Of a stretch of DNA of 64,000 nucleotides, positions 52,128 through 61,056 are shown in pieces. The notes beneath the pieces are model-generated. The model was not told the DNA's origin, did no database searches, and saw only the letters and a list, made by a program, of their open reading frames with translations. The position numbers were made by a program, and so were the translations under genes. The DNA is taken from assembly GCF_000413055.1 (NCBI RefSeq), contig NZ_KE332518.1, forward strand, positions 745,583-809,582, read 5' to 3'. Each line of letters begins with the position of its first letter. The stretch's first letter is position 1. The DNA is from Treponema maltophilum ATCC 51939. GTDB lineage: Bacteria > Spirochaetota > Spirochaetia > Treponematales > Treponemataceae.

Positions 52128-52516
52128 TTGTCGCAGATACATCGGTTTGGATTGATTATGTAAAGGGGATTGATGTGCCTCATACCGATATGTTGGATAA
52201 TGAATTAATCCGTAACAGAGTCGTAACAGGTGATATAATAATAACCGAATTTTTACAAGGATTTAAAAACGATAGAGAATACCTCGCGGCAAAGCACATT
52301 ATGGATAGTCTGGAATACAGAGATTTTCTGGGAAAGGAAATTGCAATACAAGCTGCACATAATTATAGGAAATTGAGAAGGCAGGGTATCACAGTAAAAA
52401 AAACAATGGATGTTATAATCGCAACATTTTGTATAGAAAACGGATTTCCATTAATACACAATGATAGGGATTTTGATCCGATGGAAGAAATTTTAGGATT
52501 GATTGTTAAAAGGTAG
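52124..52516 (+). CDS. vapC: VapC PIN-domain ribonuclease toxin
   Basis: 130 aa. PIN-domain acidic residues: Asp in VADTSVWIDY, Glu in ITEFLQGF, Asp in KKTMDVIIATFCIENG and Asp in LIHNDRDFD. VapC toxins cut tRNA or rRNA loops (family knowledge). Complete and in frame with a complete antitoxin, so the module is probably active. Confidence 0.92.
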   Translation: MIVADTSVWIDYVKGIDVPHTDMLDNELIRNRVVTGDIIITEFLQGFKNDREYLAAKHIMDSLEYRDFLGKEIAIQAAHNYRKLRRQGITVKKTMDVIIATFCIENGFPLIHNDRDFDPMEEILGLIVKR

Positions 52517-52519
52517 AGT

Positions 52520-52675
52520 AGTTACAAGGTATTGATTTCTTCGAGACTTAAGCCGGTTCCTTGCGCTATCTTGCCAATATCAATTCCGAATCTTTTAAAT
52601 GCGGCTCCTATGCATATTTTTAGCGCATTGGTAAAACCGTTTTCAGGATCAAGGTGAGTTTGGATTCTCACTTCT
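52520..52675 (-). pseudogene. Rpn-family C-terminal relic
   Basis: The minus strand reads RIQTHLDPENGFTNALKICI, then KRFGIDIGKIAQGTGLSLEEINTL and a stop. This matches the LDAENGFKNAIKECI and ISDICTISGLSVEEVEKL parts of the Rpn gene at 19678-20322, with the linker between them deleted. No start codon context or N-terminal domain remains. Confidence 0.65.
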
Positions 52676-52754
52676 TAAAACAATAAACGTGACGATAATA
52701 ATATTCGGATTATTTCTGCACGAAGAGCAACACCGAAAGAGGAGAAATTGTATT

Positions 52755-52925
52755 ATGAAAACTATGACATTAGATGATTTAATTAAAAATCCGCTTACTG
52801 AAGAAGACAGAAAAATCATAAATTCAGCCAAACCCGTAGTTACCGAGGAATGTCCGGAGGTAACCGATGCACAAATGAAAAAATATAGGATAAATAATAT
52901 TCTAAGGAAAGCCGTTTTCGGATAA
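52755..52925 (+). CDS. Small orphan antitoxin-like protein
   Basis: 56 aa: MKTMTLDDLIKNPLTEEDRK, then a tail rich in Glu/Pro (KPVVTEECPEVTDAQM) and KKYRINNILRKAVFG. AGAGGAGAA lies 8 bases upstream of ATG 52755. The TLDDLIKNPLTEED opening resembles small antitoxins seen next to BrnT/RelE-like toxins, but no toxin gene is adjacent. The position inside the TA island supports this; the family is not certain. Confidence 0.5.
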   Translation: MKTMTLDDLIKNPLTEEDRKIINSAKPVVTEECPEVTDAQMKKYRINNILRKAVFG

Positions 52926-52928
52926 GCT

Positions 52929-52955
52929 ATGTGTATAGTTATATTAAAATATACA
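52929..52955 (+). repeat. Degraded copy of the vapBC operator/promoter
   Basis: ATGTGTATAGTTATATTAAA then ATATACAA, nearly identical to 51893-51922. The preceding GTTTTCGGATAAG also occurs before the first copy (51822-51834). Only a 10-codon ORF follows where vapB would be. The rest of 52956-53032 shows nothing. Confidence 0.7.
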
Positions 52956-53032
52956 AGGGATTATTGGAAGAATACATGAAAATACCTTTATTATTCAAAA
53001 GTAAATAACAGGTTTCCTTTTGTTCTTCCCCT

Positions 53033-53061
53033 TTGTCGCCGAGCCGAAAATGTGATATAAT
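53033..53061 (+). promoter_or_regulatory. Promoter of addB
   Basis: TTGTCG (53033-53038), 17-nt spacer, consensus TATAAT (53056-53061). The -10 ends 9 nt before ATG 53071 and there is no Shine-Dalgarno, so the leader would be 0-3 nt. Confidence 0.65.
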
Positions 53062-53070
53062 CGGTTTATT

Positions 53071-56061
53071 ATGCAAACGGTACAGAGCGCGCTCGAAGCG
53101 TACATAGACGACCCGGCGGTTTTTTTTGTATTCCCGACCGACATAGCCGCTTCCGCGTGGTCGGATTATGCGCTTCGGTTAAAAAAGGCCGTTGCGCTGG
53201 AGCGCTTTACCGCGTGGGACAAGTTTAAAAGCGAAGCCGTCCGCGCCGAAAAGCAGGATAAAAACAGCATTCCGTCCCCCTTGCGCAAACTCTTTGTGTT
53301 GCAGCTTTTACGGCAAAATGCCGAAAAGCCTTTTTTTTTGTCGCTTGTACCGGGCGAATACGCTTCAAATCCCGCGGTGTTTGCGGATTGGCTTACATCG
53401 CTTGTGCCCTGCCTTGCCCTGTGGAAGCGCAAGCGCAGTGAACGCCGTGGACTCGCCGATGCCGAACGTTCCGGCGACGCCGAAGGCCGCGGCGATGCCG
53501 GCATTCTCAGCGATGTCGGCATCTTCAATGATGTCGGCATCCTCAGTGATGCCGAAGATGCCGATTTGCACGAATTGGAAAAACACTACCGTTCTTTTTT
53601 GGATTCGCATAATCTGTTTGAGCCCGCATGGGAAAAGCCTCCGCTTAAAGACAGCGGCCGCCGCTATGTCATTGTGTATCCGGAAATTTTACAGGATTTT
53701 GAAGAATACCGCCCGATTTTGGAACAGTCGCCTTTTATAGAACTTATTCCCGTACCGGATTTTCCCGTTGACGATTCGGTGTGCGATTTTTATTCGTATC
53801 CGAACGCGCGCACTGAACTGCGGGAAACGGTCTTGCGTATAGAAGAACTTTGTTCGAACCGGACGAAAAATCAAAACCCGCAAAATCAAAATGCGGGCGC
53901 CGCCGAACTGTTGGACTGGGACGATATCGCCGTCAGCGTTCCCGATTTGGAAACCCTTGCTCCGTACATTTTGCGCGAATTCGGCTTGCGTAATATTCCC
54001 GTTAAGCTTCGTTCGGGAAAAAAACTCGGCCTGTATCCCGCCGGGCGGCTTTTTGCTTTGATTAAAAATTGCGCCGACGAATCTTTTTCGTTCGATTCGC
54101 TGCGCTCCCTGCTTTCGGAAAATGCCTTTCCGTGGAAGGATAAAACCGCTGCAAATCAGCTTATCGAATTCGGTATAAAAAACAACTGCCTCTGCTCGTA
54201 CGGCGGCATCGATGTGTGGGAAGAAGCTTTCGCAAAAAACGGCGGGGAAGAACGCGCCCTTGCGCTGTACCGCAAACTCAAGCAAGCCGTTTCGTCGATG
54301 CGCGGTGCACCGAATTTTCAAAAACTGCGCGAGCGCTATTTTGCGTTCCGTTCCGTATTTTTTGATCCGCAAAAATTTTCCGCCGAAGCGAACCTTGTGA
54401 TCGGACGCTGTATCGGCGAACTCGCTTCTCTTATCGATATAGAACAAACCTATCCCGATGCGGCGCAGTGCGCCGACCCCTTCGATTTTTTTGTGCGCGT
54501 TTTGGATTCCAAGGAATATCTTGCGCAAAGTTCGGGCGGCGGCGTGAACGTATTTTCTTACAAGGTGGCCGCGGGCGCGCCTTTTAAACGCCACTTTATT
54601 TTAAACGCGTCGCAGGATTCTTTAACGCTCGTGTACCGCCCGCTTTCTTTTTTGTCCGACGAAAAGCGTGCGCATCTGGGCGCAAACGATACGGATGTGT
54701 CCGCGCTTTTTGTGCGCCTGTATGCTTTGCATTCGGAGTACCCCATGAGCGTAAGCTGTTCGGAAAAAACTTTTTCGGGCTATACGATTGCGCACAATAT
54801 TTTTTCGTCGTGCACGAATCGTGTTGCATCTGAAATCTCCGGTGCACTCGGGGCGGACTCTTTTGAAAACGAAAAGAATTTTTTGCACGGACGCGCTCCG
54901 TTCCCCGCATTTTTGTATTCGGTGCAAAAAAACGGCTTTTTATCGTGGGCCGTATCCGGCGATTCGAAGCTTGAACCTGTTTCCTGCAGTCTGTCCGAGG
55001 CTGCGGCTCTTTCCGTTCCGGAACTTAAAAAGCGCATCGATGCTTATGTGCGCTGTGCGCAAACCGGTGCAATCCGCGTGTCGCCGAGCAATTTGAACGT
55101 TTTTTTTACCTGTCCCTTGCAATGGCTTTTTTCGCGCGTGTTAAAAATCGCCGAATACGATCCGGAAGCGTCGCTTGTCGACGATCTTTCCGTCGGAACG
55201 CTTTTTCACGAAATAATCAGGCGCGTGTTGTCGCAGCTGCAAAGCGAAAGAATTCCGCTTTATGCCGAAAACGGAAGTCTTCCGGAAAAACTATGCGAAG
55301 CGGTTTTGTCGTTTACGCACGAGGTTATCGCGTCTTTACCGGAATCCTGTTCACTGCAAAAAAAATTGAGTCCGCTCACGATTGAAAATTTTAAAATGCA
55401 GGAAGACGCCCTTGCCGAAGTTCTTATTGCCTTTTTTACAGAATTCGTTTTGTGGTTTTCGGGCTATACGGTTGTGTCGCTTGAAGAGCCGCTGTCCTTC
55501 GATTGCGGCGGCCGGCAGCTCGAAGGGAAGATCGACTGCGTGCTGCAAAAAGCCGAAGGCGGCGATATTTTCATTGTCGATTTTAAAACGGGTAACATGC
55601 CGTCCGCTTCCGAATGTTTAAAACTGCCCGGCACGGAATTCAAAAATTATCAGCTTGCCGCTTATATGTACCTGTACGAAAAATGCAAGTGCGGCGGAAA
55701 GCCCTGGGTGAGCGGTGCGGGCTTTTTCAGCATTTATCAAAAAAAGCCTTCGACGGTCGTCGGCTTTTTAACATTTGCCCTCGATGAAAAGAAAACAAAT
55801 CCTTACCGTAAGGCAAATATAATTGAACGGAATTTTATCGGCGAAGACGGCGTTTCTCCGGTTGGACAAACTTTCGCCCTGCTCGAAGAGGCCGCAAATG
55901 TTTATGCACGGGAACTCGGCGATCCTAAACTTTCTCTTTTTACCGACCCGGAACGTTTGTACCGTTTGCCGGACGGACAACGCGTTCCGTATAAAACATG
56001 CGCCGCCTGCCGGTACAAAACGCTGTGCCGCACCGTATACAGCCTCGGGAGACAAAGATGA
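53071..56061 (+). CDS. addB: AddB/RexB-like exonuclease subunit
   Basis: 996 aa, paired with AddA in a helicase-nuclease that processes double-strand ends for RecA. The C-terminal RecB-type nuclease has GTLFHEIIRR, GKIDCVLQKA (Asp), FIVDFKTGNMP (DxK) and FKNYQLAAYMYLYEK. An Fe-S staple is indicated by FFTCPLQWLFSRV and the late CAACRYKTLC cluster. The N-terminal part has no clear Walker A, as in inactive AddB helicase domains; the AddB/RexB assignment therefore rests on the nuclease and the partner gene. Residues 140-165 contain an 18-bp tandem repeat. The stop overlaps the addA start (ATGA). Confidence 0.82.
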   Translation: MQTVQSALEAYIDDPAVFFVFPTDIAASAWSDYALRLKKAVALERFTAWDKFKSEAVRAEKQDKNSIPSPLRKLFVLQLLRQNAEKPFFLSLVPGEYASNPAVFADWLTSLVPCLALWKRKRSERRGLADAERSGDAEGRGDAGILSDVGIFNDVGILSDAEDADLHELEKHYRSFLDSHNLFEPAWEKPPLKDSGRRYVIVYPEILQDFEEYRPILEQSPFIELIPVPDFPVDDSVCDFYSYPNARTELRETVLRIEELCSNRTKNQNPQNQNAGAAELLDWDDIAVSVPDLETLAPYILREFGLRNIPVKLRSGKKLGLYPAGRLFALIKNCADESFSFDSLRSLLSENAFPWKDKTAANQLIEFGIKNNCLCSYGGIDVWEEAFAKNGGEERALALYRKLKQAVSSMRGAPNFQKLRERYFAFRSVFFDPQKFSAEANLVIGRCIGELASLIDIEQTYPDAAQCADPFDFFVRVLDSKEYLAQSSGGGVNVFSYKVAAGAPFKRHFILNASQDSLTLVYRPLSFLSDEKRAHLGANDTDVSALFVRLYALHSEYPMSVSCSEKTFSGYTIAHNIFSSCTNRVASEISGALGADSFENEKNFLHGRAPFPAFLYSVQKNGFLSWAVSGDSKLEPVSCSLSEAAALSVPELKKRIDAYVRCAQTGAIRVSPSNLNVFFTCPLQWLFSRVLKIAEYDPEASLVDDLSVGTLFHEIIRRVLSQLQSERIPLYAENGSLPEKLCEAVLSFTHEVIASLPESCSLQKKLSPLTIENFKMQEDALAEVLIAFFTEFVLWFSGYTVVSLEEPLSFDCGGRQLEGKIDCVLQKAEGGDIFIVDFKTGNMPSASECLKLPGTEFKNYQLAAYMYLYEKCKCGGKPWVSGAGFFSIYQKKPSTVVGFLTFALDEKKTNPYRKANIIERNFIGEDGVSPVGQTFALLEEAANVYARELGDPKLSLFTDPERLYRLPDGQRVPYKTCAACRYKTLCRTVYSLGRQR
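53494..53562. repeat. 18-bp tandem repeat inside addB
   Basis: Three units at 53494-53511, 53512-53529 and 53530-53547, each starting GATGYCGGCAT, plus a partial fourth. They encode D-[AV]-G-I-[LF]-[SN]. Being a multiple of three, changes in copy number keep the frame. Confidence 0.8.
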
Positions 56062-59000
56062 TTCGTGCCGATGAACGTGCGTTCCTGCATCCGTTTTTGG
56101 AACGCGGATTGAATAAAGAACAAAGGGCCGCGGTTATGAACGAAGCGAACTGCGTCGTTGCCGCCGGTGCGGGTTCCGGGAAAACCTTTGTGTTTGCGCG
56201 GCGTTTTGCTCACTTGATTGTCGACAAGGGTTTTGCCGTCGATACGATTCTTGCGCTGACTTTTACCAAAAAAGCGGCGGCCGTAATGTACAGCCGTATT
56301 TATGCGCTGCTTAAAAAGCTTGTCGAATCGGAAGATGCTCATTCTCTTGCCGCACGGCACGCAAAGGCCGCTTTGGAAAATTTCCATAAAGCGCGCATTC
56401 AAACCCTCGATTCGTACTGCGCTTTTATTCTCCGAACGGCTTCCCGCCTGTACGGTATTCGTCCCGATTTTTCGGTAGACGACGTTCAAATACGGGAATT
56501 CGTAAACAAAGAAGCGCTCGCGTTTACCTTAGGGCATAAAGACAATCCGTCGCTGCAATCCCTGCTCGGCGTGCAAAGTTTGGATAAAACCGCCGCCGAT
56601 TTTTTTGCCGCAGCCGTTTTGAATTATTCGACTATCGCGCGTCCCTTTGATTTTGAAACCTCTCTACAAAAGCAGCGATCCGCGGTGCAAAGCGTGTGGG
56701 GCGGGGTAGTTAAAACCGTAACCGATTGTGCTCCCGTCCTTGCCGACACGGATGAAGATTCCGACGTTTTAAAAAAGCTGGAAGAAAATCTTACGGATGC
56801 AAAGGCCGTCGGCGAGTATATGAGTACGATAGCGGATGCCGGTATCCCGCTTGAAAAAAAGAAAGGGGTGGAAAAAATCTTTGCGCAAAAAATCGTTTCG
56901 TTCGCGGCGGCCGTGTATGTTTTGCAAAAAAAGAGCGCCAGAACTGCACGGTACAAAGACGCGTTGAATGAATTGCGCCCCGCGTATAATTTGCTCACTT
57001 CTTGCGCGAACTATCTTTTGCATTTCGGCGATTTGTGCTCCCTCGTACCGCTTTTGCAGGAATTCGAAAAAAAAGTCAACGGCCGAAAGCGCGCATCTGG
57101 CTTGTTGAGTTTTAAAGATATTTCATCTCTTGCGCTGCGTATTTTGATTGAACAGCCGGCCGTGCGCTGCGCCGAAAAAAAACGGCTCAACGCGATTATG
57201 ATAGACGAGTTCCAAGACAATAACGAACAGCAGCGCGACATACTTTTTTTACTTGCCGAAAAAATCGAAAGAACCGCTCCGTCGGCGCCGCGTCCCGATG
57301 AGCTGTGTTCCGGCAAATTGTTTTTTGTAGGAGATGAAAAGCAATCCATTTATTTGTTCCGCGGCGCCGATGTGTCCGTATTCCGAAAACTTAAAGAAGA
57401 TTTGGCGTCGAAAGATACGGCGCTTTCTTCAAACTACCGTTCTTCGAGCGCATTGATCGACGCCTTCAACGCGCTGTTCGGCGGCTTTTGCGGAACAGGT
57501 CAATCGGAGCAAGCGGGTCAAGCGGCAACGGAAGACTCGCTCGGAACCTCGCCTGCGCTTTTGCCGCATTCGGTCTTTTTGCAAAAAGAGCGCTTTGCGC
57601 CGGGAACTCCTTTTCCGCCGTTCGAAGCCGAATATACGCCGCTTACCGTTCCCGAACCTGCATCTCCCGCCGAGGATACGCAAACCGGCGCGGAAGCGTC
57701 CGTGCACAAAAACTCCCGGCCGCCCGTACACGTTTGTCTTTTGCAAAGCGAAAAAAATACCGAAAACGACGAAGATACGGCAAATGCGGAGAACGAAAAA
57801 TTAAACGATGCCGAAAGCGAAGCCGTATTCGTCGTTTCTGAAGCGGCATCTCTTATAAAAAGCGGCGCGTACAAAGCGCAGGATATTGCAATCCTGTTCC
57901 GCACGTATTCGAACCAATCCCTGTACGAAGCGCAGCTGCGCTTGCAGGGAATTCCGTATGCGTCGGAAACCGTCGCCGATTTTTTTTCCGACGCGCCCGT
58001 AAACGATATATATTATTTTTTGCGTTTAATTGCGTATCCGCAGGACGTGCATGCCTTTGCCGCAGTGCTGACTTCGCCCTTTGTGCGTTTGCCGCAACAA
58101 AGCGCTCTTGAGTGTGCCTCTTCGGCCGAAAAAAATGCCGCATCTTCTCCCTGCCTTTTTTCAATGCAAAATGCCGAATCTTTAACGGGCGAAGAACGTG
58201 CGCGCTTTGAAAAAGGCGCCGAATTATACCGAACTTTGTGCGACCGTTCGGGGGAATCGTCCTGTGCCGATATGGTCGATACGCTGTGGTATTGCGCGGG
58301 CTACCGTTATGAAACGCTGTGGACGGAAGAGGGCGGCTTGTTTTCGGAATTGTACGATTATTTGTACGAAATTGCGCGGAATACCGACAGCCGCGGAAAA
58401 AGTTTGGGCGGCTTTGTAGACGAACTTGCCGCGCTGCTTGCGGATAATCGGCGGCTTAACGACATGGATATTCCTCTCGAACGTTCCGACGCGGTACACC
58501 TTATCGGCATTCATAAAAGCAAGGGGCTTGAATTTCCCGTCGTGTTTATCTGCGGCGCTTCGGCAAAGGCGCGCGGCGAACGGAATACGGATTTGCTGTA
58601 CGCAAACGACGAATGGGGAATCTCGCTGAATTTCCCTCCGCCCGACAAAATTAAAGATTGCAAAAAAAATATCTTTTTCGATTTAATGTCCGTTTCGGCA
58701 AAGCAAAAAGCCGCGGCCGAACTGCGCCGTCTTTTGTATGTCGCCTTTACGCGCGCCGAAAAAGAAGTGTATATAAGCGGCTCTTATTATTTAAGCGCCG
58801 ATGCAAAAGAACTGCTCAAAAAAGAAAAAGCCGATGACGAAACGCTTAGGCTTTTTACTCATATCGGCGCTTTGTGTGCCGTTGCGCGTAAAAAAGCGGA
58901 AGCCGATCCGGACTATGTCGGCGGCACGACCTTTTTCGATTTTTTATTTCCGGTTATATACGATTTTTTCGATGAAAAAAGCGGCACCGTAAAAAAGAAC

Positions 59001-59873
59001 GTGCCCTTTACGCTTGAACCGATTCCCGCCTTAAGCCGCGCCGAACTGAAAAACATTGCCGCGCCCAAAAAACGGCAAAGTCTTGCCGCGGTGCAAAAAA
59101 AACTGCGTCCGCTTTACGAGCGAGCTTCCGCCGTACAAACGCCCGCTTTGCACGGCCGCTATATAAGTCCGTCGAAACTTGCGCCGCCCGAAAGCGATAC
59201 CGGGCTTTCCGCTTTTTCCGTTCCGCAGCCGAAATTCGCCTCGGTTTTGTTCGCCTCAGCTCCGTCCCCTGCAGCTTCCGCCCCCTTAATCGATGAAATC
59301 GTTTCCTCTTTTGCAAACGGTGAATTCGGTTACAATCATTTCGGCACAATCGCCCATGCGTATGCGGAAGCGCTTTTTACCGCTCTTCCCGTGCGTCTTC
59401 CTGCGGAGGCCGTGTCGGCGCTGAATGAAACGCAGTTGAAAAACGTAAAAGAAGCCGCGCAGCTTATGGCCGAAAATTTTATCCGTTCGGACTTGGGCCG
59501 CGAAGCGAAAAACGCGTTGTGGCGCAAAAACGAATACGCCTTTAAACTTGCCGCGGAAGAATATGAACCCGGCTCGCGCGATGTCATACGCGGACAAATC
59601 GACCTTGTGTATGAAAGTGAAGGCGGGACGTTGACCGTTGTCGATTTCAAAACCGATGCATACGAAGATCCCGGCCGGCACGCATCCCAGCTTGCCGTGT
59701 ACCGCCGCGCGGTCTCTCTTATGCGCAATAAGGATTTTTCGCTCGTGCGTACCTATGTGTACTATTTGCGCAGCGGGCATACCGCCGACCTTACCGCGCA
59801 AACCGCGAAACTTAAAATCGATCTTTCGGCTGCACTTTTTGAGCCTTACAGTTCACTCAGCGGAATCTTATAA
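56058..59873 (+). CDS. addA: AddA-type UvrD-like helicase/nuclease
   Basis: 1271 aa from ATG 56058. SF1A helicase motifs in order: LNKEQRAAVMN (Q motif), Walker A VAAGAGSGKTFVFA, LTFTKKAAAVMYSRI (Ia), AIMIDEFQDNNEQQRDILF (Walker B), FFVGDEKQSIYLFRGAD (III), LSSNYRSS (IV), LIGIHKSKGLEFPVVFI (V) and LLYVAFTRAEKEVYISG (VI). The RecB-type nuclease at the end has FGTIAHAYAEALF, GQIDLVYE and LTVVDFKTDAYE. The residues between motifs IV and V (about 490-620) form a low-complexity Ser/Ala/Glu-rich insertion. It overlaps the end of hslO by 28 bases, tail to tail. Confidence 0.93.
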   Translation: MIRADERAFLHPFLERGLNKEQRAAVMNEANCVVAAGAGSGKTFVFARRFAHLIVDKGFAVDTILALTFTKKAAAVMYSRIYALLKKLVESEDAHSLAARHAKAALENFHKARIQTLDSYCAFILRTASRLYGIRPDFSVDDVQIREFVNKEALAFTLGHKDNPSLQSLLGVQSLDKTAADFFAAAVLNYSTIARPFDFETSLQKQRSAVQSVWGGVVKTVTDCAPVLADTDEDSDVLKKLEENLTDAKAVGEYMSTIADAGIPLEKKKGVEKIFAQKIVSFAAAVYVLQKKSARTARYKDALNELRPAYNLLTSCANYLLHFGDLCSLVPLLQEFEKKVNGRKRASGLLSFKDISSLALRILIEQPAVRCAEKKRLNAIMIDEFQDNNEQQRDILFLLAEKIERTAPSAPRPDELCSGKLFFVGDEKQSIYLFRGADVSVFRKLKEDLASKDTALSSNYRSSSALIDAFNALFGGFCGTGQSEQAGQAATEDSLGTSPALLPHSVFLQKERFAPGTPFPPFEAEYTPLTVPEPASPAEDTQTGAEASVHKNSRPPVHVCLLQSEKNTENDEDTANAENEKLNDAESEAVFVVSEAASLIKSGAYKAQDIAILFRTYSNQSLYEAQLRLQGIPYASETVADFFSDAPVNDIYYFLRLIAYPQDVHAFAAVLTSPFVRLPQQSALECASSAEKNAASSPCLFSMQNAESLTGEERARFEKGAELYRTLCDRSGESSCADMVDTLWYCAGYRYETLWTEEGGLFSELYDYLYEIARNTDSRGKSLGGFVDELAALLADNRRLNDMDIPLERSDAVHLIGIHKSKGLEFPVVFICGASAKARGERNTDLLYANDEWGISLNFPPPDKIKDCKKNIFFDLMSVSAKQKAAAELRRLLYVAFTRAEKEVYISGSYYLSADAKELLKKEKADDETLRLFTHIGALCAVARKKAEADPDYVGGTTFFDFLFPVIYDFFDEKSGTVKKNVPFTLEPIPALSRAELKNIAAPKKRQSLAAVQKKLRPLYERASAVQTPALHGRYISPSKLAPPESDTGLSAFSVPQPKFASVLFASAPSPAASAPLIDEIVSSFANGEFGYNHFGTIAHAYAEALFTALPVRLPAEAVSALNETQLKNVKEAAQLMAENFIRSDLGREAKNALWRKNEYAFKLAAEEYEPGSRDVIRGQIDLVYESEGGTLTVVDFKTDAYEDPGRHASQLAVYRRAVSLMRNKDFSLVRTYVYYLRSGHTADLTAQTAKLKIDLSAALFEPYSSLSGIL

Positions 59874-60805
59874 ACGCTTGCGCAGTTATGGCACACGACT
59901 TCAAGCGGATCGACCTTGCCGTGTTTTATGTCGTCCAATTCGGCTTTCGGCAGGGCGCGTATCGATTCGATATAGCGTTCTTTCGAACAGGGACAGTCGA
60001 AAAGGATGTCGCGCTCGAGTACCGCCTGCGGTTTGAATTCGCGGAACAAACCGTAGATTATATCTTCGCGTTTTCCTTTTTCGGCAAACCATTGCCCCAA
60101 GGGCGGGCATGCCGAAAAGGCTCTTTCCATGCGCGCGATTAAATCGTCCCGCTCGCTTTCGCCGAGTTTGCCTTTTCCCGCCGTACCGCCGGTGTCGGGC
60201 ATAACCTGTACGAATAAACCGCCTGCGCCGATCACGCGTCCCTGTTTGTCGAATTGAATGCCGGTGTTGAACGCCGTGTATATTTGCTCGGATTGAAGAA
60301 AGTACCACGTTAAATCTTTTGCGATATTGCGGTATTTTATATCGACAACACCCGTTTCGACTTCGCTCTTTTTTGCGCCGGGAACTTCCTTTGTGCGGCT
60401 GATGCTTATCGTACCCTCACCGAAAAACGGCGCAAGGTCCCAGCTTTCCAGGGGCTTGTCGATAGGAATGGGATTTTGCAAAAGATAGCCGCGCACGTAC
60501 CCGGTCGAATCGGCTTCCGTCGAAAAACCGGCAAGCGGTCCGTTCGTATCGCAGCGGAATTTCAAATGTTCGCGGCCCTTCATCGTTTGAATCATGAGGG
60601 CGGTGCATAAAGTCGCCTGACCGAGCGCGAGCGTTTCCAAAATACCCAAATCATGCTGGCAGCGCATTTGATTGACAAAGGTCGTTCCGTGAAAAAGTGC
60701 GCCGCGGAAAAGTCCGTCTGCCGCTATAAAAACCGTCATGCCGTCTTTTTCGAGCCCGGCTATGTGTTTCAGCAGTTCCGAATCCTGAATTTGTGCTTTT
60801 ATCAT
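59846..60805 (-). CDS. hslO: Hsp33 redox-regulated chaperone
   Basis: 319 aa. Holdase activated by oxidation of a zinc-bound cysteine cluster: CPCS near residue 268 and CHNC near residue 302 in the usual C-x-C, C-x-x-C order. The N-terminal domain has GLFRGALFHGTTFVNQMRCQ, LGILETLALGQATLCTALMI and GYLLQNPIPID. ATG 60805 fits the family N-terminus; upstream codons in frame run through the promoter. No Shine-Dalgarno is present and the -10 box ends 6 bases before the ATG. Confidence 0.9.
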   Translation of the reverse strand: MIKAQIQDSELLKHIAGLEKDGMTVFIAADGLFRGALFHGTTFVNQMRCQHDLGILETLALGQATLCTALMIQTMKGREHLKFRCDTNGPLAGFSTEADSTGYVRGYLLQNPIPIDKPLESWDLAPFFGEGTISISRTKEVPGAKKSEVETGVVDIKYRNIAKDLTWYFLQSEQIYTAFNTGIQFDKQGRVIGAGGLFVQVMPDTGGTAGKGKLGESERDDLIARMERAFSACPPLGQWFAEKGKREDIIYGLFREFKPQAVLERDILFDCPCSKERYIESIRALPKAELDDIKHGKVDPLEVVCHNCASVYKIPLSEL

Positions 60806-60811
60806 ACTAAA

Positions 60812-60840
60812 ATAGTAATAAAATCGGCGAAATACGGCAA
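60812..60840 (-). promoter_or_regulatory. Promoter of hslO, predicted leaderless
   Basis: Minus strand: TTGCCG (60840-60835), 17-nt spacer, TACTAT (60817-60812), 6 nt, ATG 60805. Confidence 0.5.
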
Positions 60841-60847
60841 TAGTTAC

Positions 60848-60876
60848 TTGACAGCAAATAAAACTCGTAGTACGCT
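60848..60876 (+). promoter_or_regulatory. Promoter of the RRM-protein gene
   Basis: Consensus TTGACA (60848-60853), 17-nt spacer, TACGCT (60871-60876). The predicted start near 60883 gives a leader of about 175 nt that ends in a GCCCG/CGGGC hairpin (61027-61042) directly before the ribosome-binding site at 61044-61050. Confidence 0.65.
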
Positions 60877-61056
60877 TTAAAAAGAACATACGTTTTCTTT
60901 AAAACTATGCAGTGCCCGAATGACTGTTTCGAATTGTTTTGCCACCGTTTCAGTTTTTTATTTCCGGTTACATACAGTAGTCTCAAGCGAACGTTGTTTT
61001 TGCTGTCTTGGCAGTACGCAATTACATGCCCGTTTGAGCGGGCGAGAGGAATGAGA

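Noticed and set aside
53494-53562. CRISPR-like array
   Set aside because: The repeats are contiguous, without spacers, in frame within addB and encode a hexapeptide.
55998-56057. N-terminal extension of AddA from an upstream in-frame start
   Set aside because: ATG 56058 forms the usual ATGA overlap with addB and begins the conserved N-terminus.
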